A stretch of DNA of 10,871 nucleotides, taken from assembly GCA_964557715.1 (NCBI GenBank), contig CAZLAP010000042.1:1-10871 (forward strand). The letters run 5' to 3'. Each line of letters opens with the position of its first letter. Position 1 is the stretch's first letter. The notes beneath the pieces were generated by a model. That model saw only the letters and a program-made list of their open reading frames with translations. It ran no database searches and had not been told where the DNA came from. The DNA comes from CAZLAP01 sp964557715. Lineage in GTDB: Bacteria; Patescibacteriota; Minisyncoccia; Minisyncoccales; RBG-13-42-11. The position numbers were made by a program, and so were the translations under genes. Below, in pieces: positions 1 through 6,495 of the stretch.

Positions 1-296
1 AAAGTGAACAGCATCTTTTATCTTTGCTCGTTTATATTAATGCGCTTAATCCCGGACAATTAGTAGAGCCAAATTTGAAAAAAGAAGGCATAAGAGATAT
101 TCAAAAAATTTTACAAAAAGCAGAAGAATGGCCGTTTAGCACTCATCAAGAATATATTGGCAAGCGCAATTCTCTTATTATTGAAAAAGGTATTTTCAGC
201 GAATTGTTGCCTACGTTTCAGAAATATCAAGAATTGGTAGAGAGCATTTTGAGAAATAAAAAATATATTGAAATAAATCATTTGCTGTTAGAATAA
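1..296 (+). CDS. IS200-like / REP-associated Y1 transposase, C-terminal fragment (cut by window edge)
   Basis: The frame is open from the left edge (reading SEQHLLSLLVYINALNPGQL from base 3) to TAA at 294-296, so the gene begins outside the window and the TTG at 24 is not a real start. The visible part resembles the C-terminal third of Y1-family (IS200/RAYT) transposases: a helix ending in YINALNPGQLVEP, then EEWPFSTHQEYIG, corresponding to the family's 'Y-I-x-x-N-P...W-x-S-x-x-x-Y-x-G' region. The HUH metal-binding histidines and catalytic tyrosine would lie mostly upstream, so activity cannot be judged. These enzymes cut and join single-stranded DNA at hairpins. A perfect palindrome starts 26 nt after the stop and two more copies follow within 1.7 kb, which fits a transposase linked to REP-like hairpins. 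The family call rests on remembered similarity of the tail region only. Confidence 0.72.
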   Translation, partial: SEQHLLSLLVYINALNPGQLVEPNLKKEGIRDIQKILQKAEEWPFSTHQEYIGKRNSLIIEKGIFSELLPTFQKYQELVESILRNKKYIEINHLLLE

Positions 297-321
297 ACAG
301 AATAAATTTAAAATAAAACTG

Positions 322-358
322 GGCACTTTGTGCTTCCTCCGAGGAAGCACAAAGTGCC
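322..358. repeat. Palindromic repeat, copy 1 (18-bp arms); possible transposase-end hairpin or terminator
   Basis: Perfect inverted repeat: left arm 322-339 (GGCACTTTGTGCTTCCTC), unpaired C at 340, right arm 341-358. The inner 12 bp of each arm (TTGTGCTTCCTC) is shared with the copies at 896-922 and 1915-1947; the outer 6 bp differ but pair perfectly. It lies 26 nt after the Y1 transposase stop and ends 14 nt before the comM ATG. A T-rich run follows (359-372), so it could also work as an intrinsic terminator for the transposase gene. The TTG at 328-330 inside it opens an artificial 15-codon extension of the comM frame. Confidence 0.9.
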
Positions 359-372
359 TTATATTTTTTATT

Positions 373-1908
373 ATGTTGGTTAAAATTAAATCAATTGCTA
401 TTTTAGGCTTAGAGACGGTAGGTGTTGACGTAGAGGCGCATTGTGCCAGTCGAGGTTTGCCCGGATTTGACATTGTTGGTTTGCCCGATAAAGCAGTATC
501 GGAAAGCAGAGAAAGAGTCAAAGCCGCTATCCAAAACTCTCGTTGCGAATTCCCCAATAAAAAGATTGTTATCAATTTAGCTCCGGCTGACATTCCCAAA
601 GAGGGTTCGGTTTATGACTTGCCTATTGCTTTGGGAATCTTAGCGAGTCAGCTTGAAATTAAAATCCCGGAAAGGTCTTTATTTTTTGGAGAATTATCTA
701 TGGATGGAAATATGCGTCATACTAAAGGCGTATTTTTATTGGCGCTTTTTGCCAAAGAACAGGGCTTTGAGAATATTTTTGTGCCCAAAGATTCAGCAGC
801 GGAAGCCAGTATTATACAGGGAATAAATGTTTATCCTGTGGGAAGTATTAATGAACTGCTTTGGCATCTTTTCGGCCGAAAAATCATTAAAAAGGCTTGT
901 GCTTCCTCGGAGGAAGCACAAGATGCCCAGATTGGAATGGGAGAATTTGATATGTCAGAGATTTTAGGGCAGGAGCAGGCAAAAAGAGCTATGGAGATTG
1001 CAGCCGGAGGAGGCCATAATATTTTACTTACCGGCAGTCCAGGCGCCGGAAAAACCATGCTGGCCAAAGCTTTGCCAGGCATATTGCCGTCGCTTAGCCG
1101 CGAAGAATCTTTGGAGGTAACTAAAATTTATTCTGCAGCAGGACAAATACCTGTTTGCGGCTCTTTGATAAAAATAAGACCTGTCCGCTCTCCCCATCAT
1201 TCCGTTTCGCAAGTTGGATTAATCGGCGGCGGTTCAAAGCCGCAGCCCGGCGAGATAAGTTTGGCTCATCGCGGCGTGCTTTTTCTTGATGAATTTAATG
1301 AATTTCCTCATCATGTTTTAGAATCTTTGCGTCAGCCATTGGAAGACGGAAGTTTAATTATTGCCAGGTCGCGCCAAAGAGTTAAGTTTCCTGCCAGATT
1401 TATGCTGGTAGCTTCCGCTAATCCTTGTCCTTGCGGTTATTTACATCATCCGAAAAAGCAATGTATTTGCTCCCATCAGCAGATTAGAAAATATCAAAAG
1501 AGAGTTTCAGGCCCTATTTTGGATAGAATCGACCTTTGCGTGGACGTGCCGCCCGTTGATACAAAAGAATTGGCAGAAGATAATACCGGCAGGCTGGGTG
1601 AAAATTCTGATAGTATCCGTCAGCGCGTGCTGTCTGCTCGCAAAATGCAAAAAAAGAGATTTTTAGAGGAGGAAATTTTTACTAATGCTGAAATGAAAAA
1701 CAGGCATATTAAAAAATATTGCAAATTGTCAAAAGAGGTTGAAAGTTTTTTACAGCAAGCCAGTTTTAAGTTTCAGCTTTCAGCCCGCGCTTATTTGAAA
1801 ATGATAAAAATTGCCAAAACCATTGCCGATTTGGCCGGAGTCTCGGAAATTAATATAAATCACATGGCCGAAGCTTTGCAATATAGGGCGAAAATCTACG
1901 AATCTTAG
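373..1908 (+). CDS. comM: ComM/YifB-family AAA+ ATPase (magnesium-chelatase-like)
   Basis: Predicted 511 aa, the usual length for the family. ComM is a ring-forming helicase that drives branch migration when single-stranded DNA taken up during natural transformation is joined to the chromosome. Seen here: an N-terminal S5/Lon-like domain (about 1-165, including RGLPGFDIVGLPD and ESRERVKAAI), Walker A GSPGAGKT at 221-228, Walker B GVLFLDEF at 301-308, a cysteine knuckle CPCG...CIC at 352-366, an arginine-finger motif PILDRIDL near 381-388, and a C-terminal helical lid. I chose the ATG at 373 because MLVKIKSIAILGLE matches the family start; the frame also opens at TTG 328, but that codon lies inside a palindromic repeat. 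No Shine-Dalgarno is visible. Residues 175-183 (ACASSEEAQ) are encoded by a second repeat copy, placed in the linker before the ATPase domain. Confidence 0.95.
   Translation: MLVKIKSIAILGLETVGVDVEAHCASRGLPGFDIVGLPDKAVSESRERVKAAIQNSRCEFPNKKIVINLAPADIPKEGSVYDLPIALGILASQLEIKIPERSLFFGELSMDGNMRHTKGVFLLALFAKEQGFENIFVPKDSAAEASIIQGINVYPVGSINELLWHLFGRKIIKKACASSEEAQDAQIGMGEFDMSEILGQEQAKRAMEIAAGGGHNILLTGSPGAGKTMLAKALPGILPSLSREESLEVTKIYSAAGQIPVCGSLIKIRPVRSPHHSVSQVGLIGGGSKPQPGEISLAHRGVLFLDEFNEFPHHVLESLRQPLEDGSLIIARSRQRVKFPARFMLVASANPCPCGYLHHPKKQCICSHQQIRKYQKRVSGPILDRIDLCVDVPPVDTKELAEDNTGRLGENSDSIRQRVLSARKMQKKRFLEEEIFTNAEMKNRHIKKYCKLSKEVESFLQQASFKFQLSARAYLKMIKIAKTIADLAGVSEININHMAEALQYRAKIYES
896..922. repeat. 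Palindromic repeat, copy 2, inside comM and in opposite orientation
   Basis: Perfect 13-bp arms 896-908 and 910-922 around G at 909. The 12-bp inner arm is identical to copies 1 and 3, but the centre base is G instead of C, so this copy is inverted relative to them. The flanks agree: reading the other strand gives GGGCATC before the core, close to GGGCACT before copy 1. It is read in the comM frame as ACASSEEAQ, in the variable linker between the N-terminal domain and the AAA+ domain, where an insertion is likely to be tolerated. Confidence 0.9.
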
Positions 1909-1914
1909 CGTTTG

Positions 1915-1947
1915 GACCTTGTGCTTCCTCCGAGGAAGCACAAGGTC
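1915..1947. repeat. Palindromic repeat, copy 3, between comM and yraN
   Basis: Perfect 16-bp arms 1915-1930 and 1932-1947 around C at 1931, in the same orientation as copy 1. The shared core is flanked by a private outer stem (GACC on the left, GGTC on the right). It starts 6 nt after the comM stop and ends 12 nt before the yraN ATG. No T tract follows, so it is a poor terminator, but a hairpin of this strength in a comM-yraN transcript could affect mRNA stability or coupling. It also opens the yraN frame upstream to TTG 1912. Confidence 0.9.
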
Positions 1948-1959
1948 TATAAAAATATA

Positions 1960-2322
1960 ATGATAAAAGGATATAATCTTGCCACGGGCAATATTGGCGA
2001 AGAGATCGCCAAAGATTTTTTACAAAAGAAAAAATATAAAATTATTGAGCAAAATTTCAAAACAAAATACGGAGAGATTGATTTAGTCTGCCGACAAAGC
2101 AAAAAGCTGATAATAGTTGAAGTGCGCACAAAAATCGGCGATTCTTTCGGCAGTCCGGAAGAAAGCTTAACTAAGAAAAAACTTAGAAAACTGCGGTTTA
2201 ATGCCGAAAGTTATGCCGCAAAAGAGAAATGGCAGGGGGAAACGAGAATTGACGCTATTTGTATTGTTTTAAATCCGGACAAAACATTGCTGCGTATCCA
2301 CCATTACGAAAATATTATATAA
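1960..2322 (+). CDS. yraN: YraN/UPF0102 family endonuclease-like protein
   Basis: Predicted 120 aa, the usual size for this family, whose members have a restriction-endonuclease-like fold resembling Holliday-junction resolvases; the cellular role is poorly defined. Seen: an N-terminal helix with the G-x-x-x-E-x-x-A pattern (GNIGEEIAKDFL), then GEIDLV (E39, D41) and IIVEVRTK (E54), which together form the PD-(D/E)xK-like metal-binding core, and a conserved SPEESLTKKKLRKL helix. The ATG at 1960 was chosen because MIKGYNLATGNIGEEIA fits the family start; the upstream TTG at 1912 would add 16 residues translated mostly from a palindromic repeat. The gene follows comM by 51 nt, a pairing seen in many bacteria. 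No Shine-Dalgarno is visible. Confidence 0.92.
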   Translation: MIKGYNLATGNIGEEIAKDFLQKKKYKIIEQNFKTKYGEIDLVCRQSKKLIIVEVRTKIGDSFGSPEESLTKKKLRKLRFNAESYAAKEKWQGETRIDAICIVLNPDKTLLRIHHYENII

Positions 2323-2393
2323 TAACTAATTTCAACGCTCGGCGTGCGTTTGCCGATCAAGAAGCGATAGGTGAAAAAGATTTAAAATAACCG

Positions 2394-4010
2394 ATGTTTA
2401 GAGCTTATAAAAAAATTGAATATTTCGCTTTGAAAATAATTGAGAAAATTGAGAAACAAAAGATAACTTTAACATCTTGGCTGATAGTTTTTTTCGCCAT
2501 TGTTTTTTTAAGAAAATTCCTGGAAATTATTTCCACCCGGAACGATTATTTGCGCCCTGAATTGCATTCTTTTCTTTTCTTTCATGCCCCTGCTTTTTTT
2601 CTTTTCTTAGTTTTGCTTATTATTTTAATTTTGCGGTTTTTGACCAATGAAAAAATTGAAAAAATAAGCAAAATTGCTTTGTTTGCTTTTTTTATAATTT
2701 TATTGCCGCCGATAATTGATCTTATAGCCGCAAGCGGCGAGGGGGGAATAATAATGAGATATAAGCTGTTTTTTAGATTGCCTGAAAATATTCTTCAATT
2801 TTTTTTAAACATTATTCTTTATAGCACGCAGGGTTTATTGTCTTTAGACGTTAATTCCAAAGTGGTTAAATTCCTTGAATTAAATTTCAATTACGGCATA
2901 AGAATTCAATCAAGCATTCTTTTTTTAGGGCTCATCTGGTATGTCTTTTTAAAAACTAAAAATATATTCAAGGTATTTTTGGGTATGTTTTTTTTATATT
3001 CTATCGGATTTTTGTTTCTTATTTTTTCTCCCTTGAGAATTTACAACCTTTCCTCTTCTTTAAATCCCCTTTTCGAACATAATTTCGTTCTTTTTTCATT
3101 ATACTTTATCTTTGTTTGCGTTTTAGGCCTGCTTTGGTTTTTTGCTTATGATAAAAATAAACTGTCCGCCTTTTTGAAAAACTCCAGACTGACAAGGGTT
3201 CTCCATAACATTATTCTGTTGGGACTCGGGCTTTATTTGGCTAAAGTGCCGATTTTCAATCCTCTCAGTTTAAATTTTGCCGATTGTTTGCTGATAATTA
3301 TGGCTGTTATAGCCATTCTGCTTTATTGGCTTTCAGCAATAGGTTATGACGACCTTTCTGACGAAAAAATAGACAGAATTTCCAATCGTTCTCGTCCTCT
3401 TCCTCAAAATAAATTTACCAGAAAAGAATATAGAATTCTTAGCAACCTATTAAGAGCATTGTCTTTTGTTGTTGCTTTTGCCGTGGGCTATTCTTTCTTT
3501 TTCCTTATTTTATTAAGAAGTTTTGTGGGTTATCTTTATTATACTTCTCCGTTTCGTTTGAAAAGGTTTCCTGTTTTAGCCACTTTTATCAATGCTTTGA
3601 CTTTTCTTTTTACAATTTATGCCGGATTTCTTCTGAATTCAGCTAATACGATTTTTGATTTTCCGGGGAAATTGGCTATTTTTGTTTTAATTGCTTTTAC
3701 GCTTGGAGGCACGGTAAAGGACGTCAAAGATTATCACGGTGATAAAGCGGGAGGGATATTTACCATTCCAGTCATTTTCGGGCTGGAAAAAGGCAAAAAA
3801 ATTATCGGCTTTCTTGCTTTCCTTTCTTTTATTTTGTGCCCGATATTCTTTTTAGATTATTTTGATATTTTATTTTTGCCTTCTTTTTTAGCCGGAATTT
3901 TAAGTTTTTGGCTTATTGGCAAAAAAAATTTTACCAGCAAAGAGTATATTTTTTTGTTTTCAGTTTATTTATCTTTTGGGCTTTTTTTCATTTTAATCTG
4001 TTTTCAATAG
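2394..4010 (+). CDS. UbiA-superfamily prenyltransferase with long N-terminal membrane extension
   Basis: Predicted 538 aa, nearly twice the 280-300 aa of ordinary UbiA enzymes, which transfer a prenyl chain from its diphosphate to an aromatic or polar acceptor within the membrane. The UbiA half is about 265-538. The first Asp-rich motif is DDLSDEKID at 319-327 followed by NRSRPLP, with Asp where the usual NDxxDxxxD has Asn. The second is DVKDYHGD at 443-450 followed by KAGGIFTIPVIFG. Both motifs bind Mg-diphosphate. Residues 1-260 hold about seven further predicted membrane segments (near 27-46, 60-83, 91-113, 133-151, 171-186, 191-214 and 230-252) that I cannot assign to a family. The acceptor is unknown. 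The stop overlaps the end of the minus-strand radical SAM gene by 23 bp. No Shine-Dalgarno precedes the ATG. Confidence 0.85.
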   Translation: MFRAYKKIEYFALKIIEKIEKQKITLTSWLIVFFAIVFLRKFLEIISTRNDYLRPELHSFLFFHAPAFFLFLVLLIILILRFLTNEKIEKISKIALFAFFIILLPPIIDLIAASGEGGIIMRYKLFFRLPENILQFFLNIILYSTQGLLSLDVNSKVVKFLELNFNYGIRIQSSILFLGLIWYVFLKTKNIFKVFLGMFFLYSIGFLFLIFSPLRIYNLSSSLNPLFEHNFVLFSLYFIFVCVLGLLWFFAYDKNKLSAFLKNSRLTRVLHNIILLGLGLYLAKVPIFNPLSLNFADCLLIIMAVIAILLYWLSAIGYDDLSDEKIDRISNRSRPLPQNKFTRKEYRILSNLLRALSFVVAFAVGYSFFFLILLRSFVGYLYYTSPFRLKRFPVLATFINALTFLFTIYAGFLLNSANTIFDFPGKLAIFVLIAFTLGGTVKDVKDYHGDKAGGIFTIPVIFGLEKGKKIIGFLAFLSFILCPIFFLDYFDILFLPSFLAGILSFWLIGKKNFTSKEYIFLFSVYLSFGLFFILICFQ

Positions 4011-5358
4011 CGGCACCAAACGGCTTTAAAACTTTTAGCCTAAAAGCCGCATTGTAGCTTTCTTCGCAACAGCGAGGAATGTTGTTTTCCACGCCCAAAT
4101 TAAAGGAACGTTGGTTGCACTCTCTCCAGGTTTTCTCTACGTCAATATTTGCGGTGTCGCCGTAAGCGATTATGGAAAGTCTGTGATAATTTTTAAAAGG
4201 AGGGGGCGCGCAATTTGTTCTTTTGATTGTCCGCCAAATATGAAAAAAATCAGGCGAAGTTATTAAGGTAGGAGCGCATTTAAGCAGAAGGTATCTTTTC
4301 GCTCTTTTCTTGTCTTCCTGCCAGATTTTTCCAAATTCGTCCAGAACCTTTGAAAATTTATCATATTTAAAAATTTGATGAAGCATTTTTTTCTTCTTTC
4401 TGGGGATAAAAAGCATCGCAGCTTTAGAACAGATAGGGATTTTTCCGCGCACAGCTGAAAAAGCAAGATGTAGTTTTTGATGATAATAAATGTCTTCCAG
4501 CGAAAACAAATTTCCGCTTTCTTTTGCCACCGATTCAAGTAATTCGTCCATTAAAAATTCTTGTTTATGAGAAAACGATTTGGCGTTTTCTCCCAAATGA
4601 CTGTATCCTCTGATATTCAGAGCGCTGATTTTTTTTTCTTTTCTTGAAAATTCAATTAAATCATTTATTTCAGATTCATTAACGTCTTTTGCCGCTACTG
4701 CAAAAATCCGCAGAGAAATATTCAATTTTTTTACGTTTTCAATTGCTTTCATTTTTAAATTTGTAAGATCTTGCCCTCGCATTTTTTTATGAATTTCAGG
4801 ATTATTTATTGTGTCCAGCGAGACATAAACCGCATTAAGCCCTTGTTTTTTTAATAACTTTAAATAGGCGAAATTATGAGCTATTTTTACCCCATTAGTC
4901 AAGATAGTTGAACTGTTTCCTGACTCTTTTACCGTTTTAATCATTTCGGGCAAGTCTTCTCTTAAAGTTGGTTCTCCGCCGGAAAAAAGAATTCTAAGAT
5001 TTTTGTTTTTTATTTTCTCAAGCTCGTTTTTGAAGAAATCCATTGGCAGGTCTTTTAATCTCCAATTAACATTATTGGCAAAACAAATAGGGCAGTTTAA
5101 ATTGCATTTTGAAGTAATAGAGGTTGTATATATGGCGGTTGGACGTTTTTCTTTGTAGAAATCTCTAAATAGATTGTTGCGGAAACTGTTCAATCCTTTG
5201 TAATGCCAGGCATATTTTGCTATCTTTTCTTTAAATGTTCCGTGTTGAGGACAGCTTTTCTCCATCCATATTGCCCCTTCTTTTTCTTGAATGTCAGTAG
5301 CTAAAATTTTATTGCAAACAGGGCAGAAGCTTTTTGTTTTTTCGTATAATATCTGCAT
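3988..5358 (-). CDS. Radical SAM protein, Tes/MoaA-like, with N-terminal CPxC-CPxHG knuckle
   Basis: Predicted 456 aa. C85, C89 and C92 form the CxxxCxxC motif (SKCNLNCPICFA) that holds the SAM-binding 4Fe-4S cluster, and SGGEP at 126-130 is the SAM-contacting motif. The N-terminus has FCPVC (C12, C15) and SCPQHG (C36), a zinc- or cluster-binding knuckle. With ILFSGGEPTLREDLPE and a C-terminal section rich in cysteines (C383, C414, C430, C431), this recalls the archaeal family that includes tetraether lipid synthase (Tes, MJ0619-like). The extra CxxDCGxC motif that I recall between knuckle and radical SAM core in Tes is absent, so this is at best a divergent relative and the reaction is unknown. 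It is divergent from the 5429 gene and overlaps the end of the UbiA gene, which may hint at a lipid substrate. The ATG at 5358 lacks a Shine-Dalgarno. Confidence 0.82.
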   Translation of the reverse strand: MQILYEKTKSFCPVCNKILATDIQEKEGAIWMEKSCPQHGTFKEKIAKYAWHYKGLNSFRNNLFRDFYKEKRPTAIYTTSITSKCNLNCPICFANNVNWRLKDLPMDFFKNELEKIKNKNLRILFSGGEPTLREDLPEMIKTVKESGNSSTILTNGVKIAHNFAYLKLLKKQGLNAVYVSLDTINNPEIHKKMRGQDLTNLKMKAIENVKKLNISLRIFAVAAKDVNESEINDLIEFSRKEKKISALNIRGYSHLGENAKSFSHKQEFLMDELLESVAKESGNLFSLEDIYYHQKLHLAFSAVRGKIPICSKAAMLFIPRKKKKMLHQIFKYDKFSKVLDEFGKIWQEDKKRAKRYLLLKCAPTLITSPDFFHIWRTIKRTNCAPPPFKNYHRLSIIAYGDTANIDVEKTWRECNQRSFNLGVENNIPRCCEESYNAAFRLKVLKPFGAAIENRLK

Positions 5359-5428
5359 TGATTTATTATTATAATTTTTAATTATATCTTTTTTTTGTAT
5401 AATAAAATAGTAATTCGCCGCGCCATAT
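5359..5428. promoter_or_regulatory. Divergent intergenic region with -10-like boxes on both strands
   Basis: These 70 nt separate two divergent radical SAM genes, so both promoters should lie here. On the plus strand TATAAT at 5398-5403 is a perfect -10 match, 25 nt before the ATG at 5429, which would give a leader of under 20 nt. On the minus strand TATAAT occurs at 5386-5381 (preceded by GA) and again at 5373-5368. No good -35 (TTGACA) is seen for any of them. In DNA this AT-rich, such boxes can arise by chance; the region is supported mainly by gene layout. Confidence 0.45.
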
Positions 5429-6385
5429 ATGGGATTTAAAATTAAACATTTATTGGACTGGGCCAGGCACTTTTTTTATTCTTGTGACCCTCGGGCAACC
5501 GTGATGATCGGAGTAACTTATTTCTGTCAGTGCAAGTGTTCCCACTGCGCAATGGCTAAATATCCTAAGGATAAAGAAAGAGAGCTTAACAGGAAAGAGT
5601 TATTAGAAATAATAAATAAGTTTTCTAAAAAAAAGATAAAAGGTGTTTATTTTTTCGGTGGGGAGCCCTTGCTCAGAAAAGATATATTTGAACTGATAGA
5701 TTGCGCCAGCAAGAGAGGTTTTAAGACAATGCTTGATACCAACGGTTATCTTCTTAATAGGCAAATGGCCAGGGATTTGAAAAAAGCCGGATTGGAAAGA
5801 ATAGGAGTAAGCATTGACAGTCCGTATTCTAAAATTCACAACAGCTTGAGAGGAATAGAAAATTCATTTGAAAAAGCTATAGAAGGAATAAAAAATTGCC
5901 TTGCTGAAAAAATTTATTGCTATTTATCCGTTTATGCCACCAAAGAAAATCTTAAAAACGGAGATTTGAAAAAAATAATATCATTGGGAAAAAAAATGGG
6001 CGTGGGGGGCATAAAAATCATTCCTTCGCTTCCTCTTGGAAAATGGCAGAATGCCAAGGAAATAGAATTGAACTTACAAGAAAAGCAATTATTAAGGAGA
6101 TTTCGTCAATTAGGTTTTATTGAGCTGGAAAACGATTGGTGTCCGGTTTTCAAAAAAAAGCTTTTCTATATTTCTCCTTATGGAGAAATTCAGCCTTGCT
6201 GCTATCTTCCTTTTAACTTTGGCAATGTAAGGAAAGAGCCGTTGGAAAATATTTTAAGAAGAATGTGGAAACATCCTATGTTTAATATGAAAATTAAAAA
6301 AGAATGTCCGGTTATAAACAAAGACTTTCAGAATAAATATCTTTCAAAAATTACTATTTCAACAAAACTGCCTTTAGATTTATAA
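5429..6385 (+). CDS. Radical SAM protein with SPASM-like C-terminal tail
   Basis: Predicted 318 aa. C33, C37 and C40 (YFCQCKCSHC) form the CxxxCxxC cluster site, with an additional Cys at 35 between them; FGGEP at 76-80 contacts SAM; LDTNGYLL and GVSIDSP follow as in MoaA/PqqE/NifB-type enzymes. The tail has C238, then YGEIQPCCYLPFNFGNV (C257, C258) and C293, resembling a shortened SPASM/twitch domain that binds an auxiliary Fe-S cluster. Such proteins often modify peptides, but SPASM-like enzymes also act on other substrates, and I see no precursor peptide gene next to it. It heads the plus-strand run and is separated by 110 nt from the next full gene. The start at 5429 is the first ATG after the divergent promoter region; no Shine-Dalgarno is visible. 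Confidence 0.85.
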   Translation: MGFKIKHLLDWARHFFYSCDPRATVMIGVTYFCQCKCSHCAMAKYPKDKERELNRKELLEIINKFSKKKIKGVYFFGGEPLLRKDIFELIDCASKRGFKTMLDTNGYLLNRQMARDLKKAGLERIGVSIDSPYSKIHNSLRGIENSFEKAIEGIKNCLAEKIYCYLSVYATKENLKNGDLKKIISLGKKMGVGGIKIIPSLPLGKWQNAKEIELNLQEKQLLRRFRQLGFIELENDWCPVFKKKLFYISPYGEIQPCCYLPFNFGNVRKEPLENILRRMWKHPMFNMKIKKECPVINKDFQNKYLSKITISTKLPLDL

Positions 6386-6488
6386 GCGGAAATTTGTTTT
6401 TTGATTTTGAAAAAAAAATTATGAAAATCCTTAAATCAACAAAAAGTTTTTGTCCTGTTTGCAAAAAAATTTCTTGATTTTTCCGCTT
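6384..6488. repeat. 9-bp inverted repeat bracketing a gene remnant
   Basis: AAGCGGAAA at 6384-6392 is matched by its exact complement TTTCCGCTT at 6480-6488. The two arms enclose the 57-nt fragment at 6421-6477 with little else. It may be a scar of the event that removed or inserted the fragment, or a chance match in AT-rich DNA. Confidence 0.4.
6421..6477 (+). pseudogene. N-terminal remnant of a second Tes-like radical SAM gene (CPVC knuckle)
   Basis: ATG to TGA encodes 18 residues, MKILKSTKSFCPVCKKIS. The intact radical SAM protein at 3988-5358 begins MQILYEKTKSFCPVCNKIL, so with a one-residue gap the two match closely over the whole fragment, including the CPVC knuckle. At DNA level they share CCTGTTTGCAA and differ around it mainly at third positions that keep the same amino acid (Ser, Phe and Cys codons), which is the signature of once-selected coding sequence rather than a recent copy. 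After the TGA no resemblance continues in any frame that I can see. I read this as the leftover start of a deleted paralogue. A functional 18-residue peptide is less likely, because the second half of the knuckle (CPxHG) is missing. Confidence 0.7.
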
Positions 6489-6495
6489 TTTGATT

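Noticed and set aside
288..599. Minus-strand ORF of 103 aa across the first palindrome and the comM start
   Set aside because: Antisense shadow of comM; its tail is only palindrome copy 1 and there is no family resemblance.
831..1212. Minus-strand ORFs (83 and 62 aa) inside comM
   Set aside because: Fully antisense to the conserved ATPase domain and opened partly by the six-frame-open repeat.
322..1947. CRISPR array from three similar repeats
   Set aside because: Only three copies, unequal spacing of about 0.55 and 1.0 kb, one inside a gene and inverted; no spacer regularity.
5429..6385. RiPP maturase with an adjacent precursor peptide
   Set aside because: The SPASM-like tail suggests it, but the only short ORF nearby (6421-6477) matches the N-terminus of another radical SAM enzyme, and the membrane peptide at 9130 lacks precursor-like features.
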